From the NCBI GenBank assembly GCA_009773185.1, contig WPIF01000028.1, forward strand, positions 1 to 33,460: 33,460 bases of DNA. The letters are read 5' to 3'. A program made the position numbers and the translations under genes. Position 1 is the stretch's first letter. Each line of letters opens with the position of its first letter. The DNA is from Nitrospirota bacterium (lineage in GTDB: Bacteria > Nitrospirota > Thermodesulfovibrionia > Thermodesulfovibrionales > UBA1546). Shown piece by piece: positions 16,180 through 23,021 of the stretch. The notes beneath the pieces were generated by a model that saw nothing but the letters and a program-made list of their open reading frames with translations, was not told where the DNA came from and ran no database searches.

Positions 16180-17228
16180 AAAATAAGCATAGCATCACCA
16201 TAGGAGAAAAATCTATATTTATAGTCTATGGCTGTGTTATACGCTTCCTTCAGATTTTTTAAGCCGCAAAAGGCAGCTGTCAGCATAATCGGGGTTGAGC
16301 GGGGGAGGTGAAAATTTGTGACGAGTGAATCAACAGCCCTGAATTTGTAACCCGGATAGATGAAGATGTTGGTGTAACCATAGATGCATGATGCATGATG
16401 CGTGATGCACGAGCCGTTTTTGTGTCCCGTATCCTGTATCTTGCATCCTGTATCTTTCCATTGCCCGCTCATATATCCCTCAATTGCCCTTGTTGTTGTG
16501 GTTCCAACAGATATGACTTTCCTGCCTGAAGCCTTTGTTTTTTTAATCTCATCAACAATATCTGCATCTATCTCAAAATATTCTGAATCCATGGAGTGTT
16601 CCTCTATATTTTCTGCCTTTATCATTTTAAATGTCCCTATGCCGACATGCAGTGTCAGATATCTTACATTTACACCCTTTGCCTTTATCCTGTCTATCAG
16701 CTCTCCGGTAAAATGAAGCCCTGCGGTTGGAGCTGCAATCGAGCCCTGCTGTTCCGCATATATTGTCTGATAACGTTCTTTATCAATTTGTTCAGGCCTG
16801 CGTTTTATGTATGGAGGCAGAGGCATATCCCCATATCTCCAGAGGTTATCCATAAAATCCCCTGAATATGTGAAACGTGCAACCCCTCCTTCTATCTCTG
16901 CTGAAAAGCCTCCTGATATTGATAGACTGCCGCTCCATTTCTTCTTGGATAATATCTCCCAGGTATCAGGCTCAATCTCTTTCACAAGGAGGATTTCCAC
17001 CTTCCCGCCTGACGGCTTGGTTCCTATAAGCCTTGCCGGAAAGACCATGGTGTTATTAAGTAAAAGCATATCTCCTTTATTCAGGTACTCTGCGAGGTCA
17101 TGGAATTTTCTCGATTCTATTTTACCGTCTCTGTGAAGCACGAGGAGATTTGACCTGTCTCTTTTTTCAGCAGGTTTTTTTGCTATCAGCGAATCCGGAA
17201 GGGAAAAGTCAAAATCAGCGGCCTTCAT
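16176..17228 (-). CDS. queA: S-adenosylmethionine:tRNA ribosyltransferase-isomerase QueA
   Basis: Transfers and isomerises the ribosyl group of SAM onto preQ1-tRNA to give epoxyqueuosine. The 350-residue protein has the expected start MKAADFDFSLPDSLIAKKPAEKRD, LLLNNTMVFPARL, APTAGLHFT, LHVGIGTFKMI, SVGTTTTRAIE and YPGYKFRAVDSLVTNFHLPRST. ATG 17228 was chosen because upstream in-frame residues lie inside the spoIID-like gene. Residues about 258-283, between the TTTTRAIE and IFIYPGY segments, are encoded by a heptamer element and show a 7-residue period (DTGCKIQ, DTGHKNG, SCITHHA). QueH, the last enzyme of the pathway, is two genes upstream. Confidence 0.95.
   Translation of the reverse strand: MKAADFDFSLPDSLIAKKPAEKRDRSNLLVLHRDGKIESRKFHDLAEYLNKGDMLLLNNTMVFPARLIGTKPSGGKVEILLVKEIEPDTWEILSKKKWSGSLSISGGFSAEIEGGVARFTYSGDFMDNLWRYGDMPLPPYIKRRPEQIDKERYQTIYAEQQGSIAAPTAGLHFTGELIDRIKAKGVNVRYLTLHVGIGTFKMIKAENIEEHSMDSEYFEIDADIVDEIKKTKASGRKVISVGTTTTRAIEGYMSGQWKDTGCKIQDTGHKNGSCITHHASCIYGYTNIFIYPGYKFRAVDSLVTNFHLPRSTPIMLTAAFCGLKNLKEAYNTAIDYKYRFFSYGDAMLIL
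16383..16456. repeat. Heptamer-repeat inverted element (GATRCAN type) inside queA
   Basis: Left arm: four units of types GATGCAT, GATGCGT and GATGCAC at 16383-16410. Right arm, read on the opposite strand: AAGATAC, AGGATGC and AGGATAC types at 16429-16456. The arms are separated by about 18 bases and can pair imperfectly. It is the same unit as at 3935 and 6502, here lying wholly within a conserved gene and keeping its frame. Confidence 0.85.
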
Positions 17229-18222
17229 ATAACTGGATTTCTGTTCCCGGATAAAAGGATGAGAGGATTTCTTTGTAACTCTTGCCTTTCTTTGCCATCT
17301 CAAGCGCACTCCACTGGCAGAGGCCGACCCCGTGGCCATATCCTTTGCCTTCAAAGATTATCGAATCGTTGTCTCTGACCAGGCTGAAATTGGTGCTTGG
17401 CAGTTTTTGCCAGCCGAGCAGCCTTCTTAGCTCAGTGGACTTGATTGTTGCAGTTTGCTCAGATTCACTGTCTATTTCCAATTCCTTTGTCCTGCCGGTT
17501 GCTGTATAAGATTTTATTTTTATCCCTTTTATGCCTGAAATATTTAAAGATTTTTCTATTTCAGATATCGGGATATTTCTTTCCCACACCCAGTATGGAG
17601 AGGCCTCACAGCTTGCCTGTACCGACTTGAGATAGGGATAGCTTTTTCCAAAAACTTCTTCAGGCAGTTCGGTCCTGTCTCCTGCTGTTGAGTGATAAAA
17701 AGCCTCTATAGGCTTATTGTTAAAGGTAAGTATTTCCCCCGATGTTTTTTCTACTGCATAGGCTATCCTTGTGTCAGAGGAGTTTCCCTTATAAACCTGA
17801 TGCAGCACAGATGATGTAAGATGGTAATAGGAGTTTCCATTTGCATTTTTCTGATATACAGCATAGGTCCTTGAAACAACCGCCTGCGCCTTGAGCGCCT
17901 CCATCTCCCAGTTTGCCCCAACCTCGGCCAGTACAACACTCTTGATGTAATCTTCAAAAGGTATTTCATTTATAACGTAAAGTCCGTTTTGGCCTTTCCA
18001 TACTTCAATCGCGCCTGTATAATGAACTCCACTGACAAGGAGGTCTCCTTTCATCTTATCCCCGATTTTTTCCAATTGTTCATTTTTTCCAGGGACACGC
18101 GAATAGTTTTCGTCTAATATAAGAACCTTTATCGTGGCAGCATATGCGACAGCTGACAGCTGACAGCTCACAGCTATCAGAGAAAATAAAACAAGACACG
18201 TTTTTAAGCTAAATGCTTTCAT
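17215..18222 (-). CDS. SpoIID/LytB-domain protein (putative lytic transglycosylase), exported
   Basis: The SpoIID/LytB family cleaves peptidoglycan glycan strands; outside spore formers it is linked to cell-wall processing. The 335-residue protein has a signal peptide (residues 1-29), a beta-rich N-terminal part, then the SpoIID core: FEDYIKSVVLAEVGANWEMEALKAQAVVSRTYAV (with catalytic-type Glu), FYHSTAGDRTELPEEVFG and the ending GKGYGHGVGLCQWSALEMAKKGKSYKEIL. ATG 18222 follows AGGTGA (eight bases upstream), which belongs to a heptamer repeat. A second heptamer tract (18148-18175) encodes signal-peptide residues AVSCQLSAV. Its end overlaps queA by 14 bases. Confidence 0.9.
   Translation of the reverse strand: MKAFSLKTCLVLFSLIAVSCQLSAVAYAATIKVLILDENYSRVPGKNEQLEKIGDKMKGDLLVSGVHYTGAIEVWKGQNGLYVINEIPFEDYIKSVVLAEVGANWEMEALKAQAVVSRTYAVYQKNANGNSYYHLTSSVLHQVYKGNSSDTRIAYAVEKTSGEILTFNNKPIEAFYHSTAGDRTELPEEVFGKSYPYLKSVQASCEASPYWVWERNIPISEIEKSLNISGIKGIKIKSYTATGRTKELEIDSESEQTATIKSTELRRLLGWQKLPSTNFSLVRDNDSIIFEGKGYGHGVGLCQWSALEMAKKGKSYKEILSSFYPGTEIQLYEGR
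18148..18175. repeat. Heptamer tandem tract (GACAGCT) in the spoIID-like signal peptide
   Basis: Three exact copies of GACAGCT and one CACAGCT run head to tail from 18148 to 18175. On the coding strand (AGCTGTC units) they encode the end of the hydrophobic core and the c-region of the signal peptide. The frame is preserved. No facing inverted arm is seen. Confidence 0.85.
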
Positions 18223-18243
18223 GTCACCTGTCACCTGAAACCT
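18223..18243. repeat. Heptamer tandem tract (GTCACCT) at the queH/spoIID junction
   Basis: Two copies of GTCACCT and one GAAACCT run in 7-base steps; the next heptamer is GACGGCT. On the coding strand the tract supplies the TGA stop of queH (18231-18233) and an AGGTGA that serves as Shine-Dalgarno for the spoIID-like gene, eight bases before its ATG. Confidence 0.75.
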
Positions 18244-18779
18244 GACGGCTGGATTTTTGCGTATCTCTCCATCTCCGAATAGATGCAGCCGCAATATTTC
18301 TGCCTGTAAAGGCCAAGCTCTTTTGACATCCTGACGCCTTCTTTCCATCCGGGCCTGAAATCCTCGTAATAAAACTGAACTGAATGCCTTTTCTCCATCT
18401 CCCTGCCTGTTTCTATTATAACATCATGCTTCTGATAAGGGCTCACAAGCAGGGATGTTGTAAAACCGTCAAGCCTCATTTCCTTTGTCTTTCTTGCTGT
18501 CTCATCCAGCCTCATCTCATAACATATGCGGCAGCGGTTCTCCCCGCCATTGTTTGTTCTTTCTATAAACTCCCTGAGGCCGTAATAATCTTTATATTCT
18601 ATATTGAGTTCCCGGAGTTTTTGAAGTTGTTTTACTGCATCGAGGCGCAGACTGTATTCGGTATAAGGATGGATATTGGGATTGAACCAGAGGCCTGTTA
18701 TAAAAATACCCTTCTCAGTGAGAGTTTTAATGGGATAGAGACTGCAGTTTGCGCAGCAGAGATGCATCAAAAGCTTCAT
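18231..18779 (-). CDS. queH: Epoxyqueuosine reductase QueH
   Basis: Reduces epoxyqueuosine to queuosine in tRNA. QueH is the cobalamin-independent alternative to QueG and typical of anaerobes. The 182-residue protein has paired cysteines that bind an Fe-S cluster and a second metal: LMHLCCANCSLYP near the N-terminus, NRCRICYEMRL in the middle and KYCGCIYS near the end. The SPYQKHD motif is also present. The last codons and the stop fall in a heptamer tract. With queA in the same operon, two successive steps of queuosine synthesis are coupled. Confidence 0.93.
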   Translation of the reverse strand: MKLLMHLCCANCSLYPIKTLTEKGIFITGLWFNPNIHPYTEYSLRLDAVKQLQKLRELNIEYKDYYGLREFIERTNNGGENRCRICYEMRLDETARKTKEMRLDGFTTSLLVSPYQKHDVIIETGREMEKRHSVQFYYEDFRPGWKEGVRMSKELGLYRQKYCGCIYSEMERYAKIQPSGFR

Positions 18780-18807
18780 TATATATTATAACCAATTACA
18801 TCTTTTG

Positions 18808-19440
18808 TTATACGCGGTATTGAAAGTCTGGCCTGAACATTTTTGCCGATAATAACTTGCCTATAATAAGACCAAGAATAGCCCCGGCCAAAACATCAGA
18901 AGGGAAGTGTGAGAGATCCTGAATCCTCTCAACACCCACAAAAATAGCAAACCCGTAAAAAACAAGCCTGTATCTCGGAAAATAAAGCGTGAGGATGTGT
19001 GCCAGGCAGAATGCGAGGGTTGTGTGACCTGAGGGGAAGGAATCATAACTGTTTTTCCATGAGGGGCCTATAAATACTGTATTGTCAGTTAACCGTGGTC
19101 TGGCCCTGCCGATAAGGTGTTTTAGGGACTGGACAAGAATGCTGGCAGAAGCAAGGCTGATAAATAAATGGCTGCCCATATCAGATAATCTGCTCTTATA
19201 AAATAACCTGCCGTATAGATAAAGCATAAAAGCAATAATTATCAGCGTTGAACCATTGCCAGCAACATCTATACCACTGTCTAAAGATTCCAGCCACAAA
19301 TAAACATTAGTGTGCTCTTCTCGAAAATGCTTGAACCATATGATGATTGCTTTATCAGGGCCAAAGAAAAAAACAGGCAATATAGCTGCAATGCAAAGTA
19401 AAATTTTATTTTCTTTCAAGTAATGCATATCTCCCATCAT
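18808..19440 (-). CDS. PAP2-family membrane phosphatase
   Basis: Integral membrane phosphatase of the PAP2 superfamily, 210 residues and about five to six helices. The three active-site motifs are KHLIGRARPR (about 107-116), SFPSGHTT (about 133-140) and GVERIQDLSHFPSDVLAG (with the His and Asp). Family members dephosphorylate undecaprenyl diphosphate, phosphatidyl glycerophosphate or lipid A. The gene overlaps the ArnT-like glycosyltransferase by 35 bases, so a joint role in lipid A or undecaprenyl-sugar metabolism is a reasonable inference. Confidence 0.9.
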   Translation of the reverse strand: MMGDMHYLKENKILLCIAAILPVFFFGPDKAIIIWFKHFREEHTNVYLWLESLDSGIDVAGNGSTLIIIAFMLYLYGRLFYKSRLSDMGSHLFISLASASILVQSLKHLIGRARPRLTDNTVFIGPSWKNSYDSFPSGHTTLAFCLAHILTLYFPRYRLVFYGFAIFVGVERIQDLSHFPSDVLAGAILGLIIGKLLSAKMFRPDFQYRV

Positions 19441-20965
19441 TTTCCAATAAATTAAACCCCAGAACCTTCAGAGTTTCAACATCCTTCATTTTTGCGATGG
19501 CAATCAATATACGATTATCGCTTAAGAAAGGCAAGAGCTTATTTCTGTCGCGAACATTTATCACCTTATGATCTGAGTAAAAAACAATGCTGGGATTGTT
19601 CATCCTGTAAGCGATTATCCCTCCATACGTTTCTGACTGATGGAGCCTGTCCTTTGCATACAAACTATACCTGTAAAGTGTACCCTGAAGATACTGATTT
19701 GCATCAGGCAGCACCTTTGTCAAAAGCGTAAAGAAAAAAATTATTGTAAGAAACGAAAGAACATGATAGTAGCCCTTCCCGGTAAAGACAGTGTAAATAC
19801 CCAAAGCTGTCACGGCAATCATTATTGAGGCAGCAGCGATCGTCCAGCCTGTGTCATAATCTCCTAATCTTGATATATATTTTTCTAAAAGCACAAACCC
19901 GATGCTTAACACGAGTGCCATAACTGAGATAAAAACATTTGAATATCTCCTCCATTTGTCCTGCTCATGCATCCCTGAAGAAATAAGTATCGCTATAGCC
20001 GGGATTGCGGGGAGCACATAATTTGGCAGTTTGGTTGTGGAAAACGAGAAAAAGACAAAAATAAATACAAACCATATTAATGCAAATAAACCGGCTCCGG
20101 AGTTCAAAGTTCGTAATTCAAGGTTTTCCCTATCAAAAACATTTCTGATCCCGGCTGGCAAAAATGCAATCCACGGAAACAGTCCTGCCAACAATACAGG
20201 AATGTAATAATAAACCGGGCCTCTATGTCCTGATATAACTCCGGTGTATCTGGCAAAGTGGTGCTTTATAAAGAATTGCTGGACAAATTCTCTGCCATTA
20301 GTCGCTATCTGGGCGATACACCATGGCGTCGAGAAAACCAAAAAGAGAACAATTCCCTTCAGGTTGAATACCTTTTTAATCCCGGCCGTTCCTTCTGTTA
20401 CTGACAGATAAATAACAGCGATCCCAAAGGGAAAGAACACGCCTATTAACCCTTTTGTCAGAAAGGCTAAGGCTGAAAATATGTAAAAACCATAAATATA
20501 ACTTCTTTTCTCATTAAGGGAAAGATAAATGGAGAATAGAGAGAGAGTTATAAAGAGGGTCAATGCCATATCTGTTACGGCAGCGTGAGAATAAGCAAGG
20601 AAAAACATTGACAGCACCAAAGAACCCGCCGCATGAATGGCGCCCTTTTCATCAGAGAAACGTCTTACAAAAAAGAAGACTGACAGCGCCAGGAAAAAAG
20701 AAGCCAGTGCGGATGGGAACCTTGCCCCAAATTCATTTATACCAAAAACTTTATAGGACCCTGCCATCAGCCAGTAAAATAAAATGGGCTTGTCATAGCG
20801 ATTTTCACCATTGTAGACTGGCGTTATCCAGTCTCCTCCCTGGACCATCTCCTTTGTCGCCTCTGCAAATACGGCCTCATCAACATCAAAAAGCGTAATA
20901 GAGCCGAGCCTGAAAAAAGATATAAATATAACCGGGATGATTATGATAAGCAGAACCTTTGTCAT
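19406..20965 (-). CDS. ArnT-like membrane glycosyltransferase (GT-C fold)
   Basis: Large multi-helix membrane protein (519 residues, about 12 helices) of the dolichol-P-mannose/ArnT group, which moves a sugar from a polyprenyl phosphate to a lipid or protein. The first periplasmic loop carries the conserved acidic motif LFDVDEAVFAEATKEMVQGGDW, then YDKPILFYWLMAGSYKVFGINEFGARFPSAL, as in ArnT. Acceptor and sugar cannot be read; lipid A with aminoarabinose or another sugar is the family precedent. Residues about 280-289 (NLELRTLNS) are encoded by a heptamer tract. It is the first gene of the ten-gene minus-strand operon. Confidence 0.88.
   Translation of the reverse strand: MTKVLLIIIIPVIFISFFRLGSITLFDVDEAVFAEATKEMVQGGDWITPVYNGENRYDKPILFYWLMAGSYKVFGINEFGARFPSALASFFLALSVFFFVRRFSDEKGAIHAAGSLVLSMFFLAYSHAAVTDMALTLFITLSLFSIYLSLNEKRSYIYGFYIFSALAFLTKGLIGVFFPFGIAVIYLSVTEGTAGIKKVFNLKGIVLFLVFSTPWCIAQIATNGREFVQQFFIKHHFARYTGVISGHRGPVYYYIPVLLAGLFPWIAFLPAGIRNVFDRENLELRTLNSGAGLFALIWFVFIFVFFSFSTTKLPNYVLPAIPAIAILISSGMHEQDKWRRYSNVFISVMALVLSIGFVLLEKYISRLGDYDTGWTIAAASIMIAVTALGIYTVFTGKGYYHVLSFLTIIFFFTLLTKVLPDANQYLQGTLYRYSLYAKDRLHQSETYGGIIAYRMNNPSIVFYSDHKVINVRDRNKLLPFLSDNRILIAIAKMKDVETLKVLGFNLLENDGRYALLERK
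20101..20121. repeat. Heptamer tandem tract (AGTTCAA) inside the ArnT-like gene
   Basis: AGTTCAA, AGTTCGT and AATTCAA run in 7-base steps from 20101 to 20121. The tract lies in a hydrophilic loop between membrane helices and keeps the frame. It is short, so on its own it would be weak evidence; it fits the same pattern as the other six places. Confidence 0.55.
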
Positions 20966-21164
20966 TAATGGCTGTTCTCCTCTATTTTACCCATGGTATT
21001 CTGCATGAAACAGGGCGAAAAAACAAGGGTAGGCGATATTAGTCCATACCTGCCAAATACTTCATGCCTGATATTGTTTTTGCCGCCCTTTTTTACAGAA
21101 TACATCACAACTGCGCTGTTGCTCCGATACTCACCAAGTCTCTGGCCGGTGAGCGCTTAAGACA

Positions 21165-21193
21165 TCGACATGATGCCCCGCCTTCCTTATAAT
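21165..21193 (+). promoter_or_regulatory. Promoter-like sequence directly at the start of the 21201 gene
   Basis: TCGACA and a perfect TATAAT are separated by 17 bases. The expected transcription start falls at about 21200, the base before the ATG at 21201, so the mRNA would be leaderless or nearly so. An AGGA at 21194-21197 would then be lost from the transcript. The rest of the 20966-21200 gap shows only a 6-bp hairpin (CTCACC/GGTGAG, 21130-21153). Confidence 0.45.
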
Positions 21194-21200
21194 AGGAATA

Positions 21201-21962
21201 ATGTATTTCCTTGCAATCTATAATCTCCCTGAAGACAGGACAGCTTTGGCACCGGCGCTGGCATCTGTTCTGGGAATCACCTCCTATGAAACAAGCGTTC
21301 GCCTGCGGGTTCCGGGGAGCGGGCCCCTTGTAATTGCCACCTTCGGAGAGAGGGTTGCAGCCGAAGGGGCCAATCGCAAACTCGAAGCCTCAGGACTCAC
21401 CACGGTCATGATCTCAGACGAAGAGAACACGGGCGCACAAAAGGAATTTCCTGTGCGGACGTTCAGATTCAACGGCCATGCGCTCCATGCGGAGTCACGG
21501 CAGCGGGAGGCTCTAGCCGTTGATTATCAGAAAATCTTCCTGATAATCCGTGGCACGGGCATTAAACAGGAAACATCCACCGAGACTACGACAGAGCAGA
21601 AGTTTGATATTGGAAAAGCTATTCTCACAGGCGGGCTGATAATGTCAAAAACCGTTAAGACCATTGAACAGAAGATAATAGAAGAACGGGAAGGGTTTCT
21701 TTTCGTCTATGCCGAAGGAGTCCTGCCGCTTGTATTTCGGGAAGGGCTGCTGGACTATAGTTCCCTCGGACCGGCCCTTCAGCCTTCCAGTCTGGCCAAT
21801 TTTACTACGCTGCTTGCTGAAATACGGCGCCGCTCTCCTCATGCGCGCTTCGATGACCGGCTTACCAGCAAGGCAGGCCAGGTACAGTTGCTCGGCCCCT
21901 TGCTCGATGTGCATAGATATATCGGGGTTGCAATCGAGCTTTTAGTGAGGGTATTGCGGTAA
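21201..21962 (+). CDS. Hypothetical protein, 253 aa
   Basis: Function not recognised. The protein is soluble with no signal peptide. Residues 1-75 (MYFLAIYNLPEDRTALAPALASVLGITSYETSVRLRVPGSGPLVIATFG...) look like a small alpha/beta domain resembling an ACT or ferredoxin-like fold. Residues 85-175 are a second beta-rich part, with FLIIRGTGIKQETSTETTTEQKFDIGKAILTGG. The C-terminal part (about 175-253, including LPLVFREGLLDYSSLGPALQPSSLANFTTLLAEIRRRSPHARFDDRL) looks helical. It is transcribed alone; the thioredoxin-like gene follows after about 120 bases. Coding is supported by a long open frame and conserved-looking composition. Confidence 0.75.
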   Translation: MYFLAIYNLPEDRTALAPALASVLGITSYETSVRLRVPGSGPLVIATFGERVAAEGANRKLEASGLTTVMISDEENTGAQKEFPVRTFRFNGHALHAESRQREALAVDYQKIFLIIRGTGIKQETSTETTTEQKFDIGKAILTGGLIMSKTVKTIEQKIIEEREGFLFVYAEGVLPLVFREGLLDYSSLGPALQPSSLANFTTLLAEIRRRSPHARFDDRLTSKAGQVQLLGPLLDVHRYIGVAIELLVRVLR

Positions 21963-22084
21963 GTCCCTGCTTGAAAAGTGAAGCAATTGAAGCCTCCCGA
22001 AAGTTATACTATAAAAAAGAAAGATATTTAAGTCTCTTGCAAAAGTTTCATTCCAAAGCTTTGTTACGCGGAGGCAATTTTTTT

Positions 22085-22456
22085 ATGGCAGAAGAAATTG
22101 TATGGGGGAAAAGCCTTAGAAGCGCTTTGGAGCAGGCAAGAACAGGAAATAAACTCGTGCTTGTTGCTTTTTTAAGTCGGGAGTGCGAGGCATGCATTAA
22201 AATGAACAAATGCACTTTGATTACTGAAAGCGTCAGGGAATATATAAAAAAATATTTTGTCCCTGTTAAATATGAATCAGGTAAAGATTCCGACCAGTTC
22301 ATGAGGTTCGGTGTAACGGAAAAGCCCGCAGTCATTGTGTTTGATTCTGCCGGCAATGAAATACTCAGGAAAATAGGCTACTTCGAGCCGGGCATATTTA
22401 TAGAAAAGCTCGAAAAGGCCAGGAAAAAAGCTGCACACAAAGCAGTTCGCCAATAA
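22085..22456 (+). CDS. Thioredoxin-fold protein with CxxC-like motif
   Basis: A 123-residue cytoplasmic thioredoxin-like protein related to the DsbD-gamma/thioredoxin_7 group. It contains VLVAFLSRECEACIKMNKCTL, where CEAC is the redox motif, and the later VTEKPAVIVFDSAGNEILRKIGYFEP, which supplies the cis-Pro (KPA). ATG 22085 has GCGGAGG about ten bases upstream; the upstream in-frame TTG (21971) would add 38 residues that do not belong to the fold. There is no signal peptide, so it is probably a cytoplasmic reductant or sensor. Confidence 0.8.
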   Translation: MAEEIVWGKSLRSALEQARTGNKLVLVAFLSRECEACIKMNKCTLITESVREYIKKYFVPVKYESGKDSDQFMRFGVTEKPAVIVFDSAGNEILRKIGYFEPGIFIEKLEKARKKAAHKAVRQ

Positions 22457-22508
22457 AAAATGCTATTGTATAAATAGCTGCAGCAAAGCAAAAAAGCAGA
22501 AGGCCGGT

Positions 22509-22545
22509 CTCCCCAGGCGACTCTTCGAGGCGAGAAGCGCGGGAG
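22509..22545. repeat. GC-rich imperfect hairpin between the thioredoxin-like and HNH genes
   Basis: CTCCC and GGGAG form an outer stem and CTCTTCG with CGAGAAG an imperfect inner stem (one mismatch). The GC content is well above the flanking AT-rich DNA. It could be a dispersed repeat or a structured RNA; no U-run supports a terminator. Confidence 0.35.
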
Positions 22546-22597
22546 TTCAAAAGAAAATTTTTTATTAGGCAGCAACCATCTTATTTAAAACCCAGGC

Positions 22598-22912
22598 TCA
22601 GACTTTTTCCCCTCTCTTCCCTTCCAGATAATCTCCGAGCAGCCCCCTGCTGTGCTCGTCGTCATGGCAATAGATGCAGAGGTTTTCCCAGTTGGAGCCG
22701 TCAGAAGGATTGTTCCGGTGGTTGCCGTCTTTATGATGCACTGTGAGGAGGCGCCGGTCTTTGGAATCAAACTCCCTCCCGCATTTGGCGCATATCAGGC
22801 CGTGGATCTTCAGGGATTGCTCTCTGTAATCGGAGACAACAGGGGCATTGCCCTCTTTTAATTCCCTGATGATTTCAGCGGCGGTCTTGCCTGCTGCGGG
22901 TTTTTGCGGCAT
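22598..22912 (-). CDS. HNH nuclease-fold protein (YajD-like)
   Basis: A 104-residue protein with an HNH domain: zinc-binding CAKCGREF, then LTVHHKDGNHRNNPSDGSNWENLCIYCHDDEHSRG, giving the HH-N-H catalytic core and the second CxxC-type pair (CIYCHDDEH). It is close in length and layout to the YajD-like HNH proteins, whose biological role is not established. It is preceded by about 110 bases without a gene. Confidence 0.88.
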   Translation of the reverse strand: MPQKPAAGKTAAEIIRELKEGNAPVVSDYREQSLKIHGLICAKCGREFDSKDRRLLTVHHKDGNHRNNPSDGSNWENLCIYCHDDEHSRGLLGDYLEGKRGEKV

Positions 22913-23021
22913 GGGTTTTCTGAATTTTATCCGCTGTCTGCTTCCCAGAAACTCACCTCCTGTGATGCAGTATTAAAACATAAAAATCAAATGAAAGGCA
23001 TTCGTTTATTATAAACTCTCT

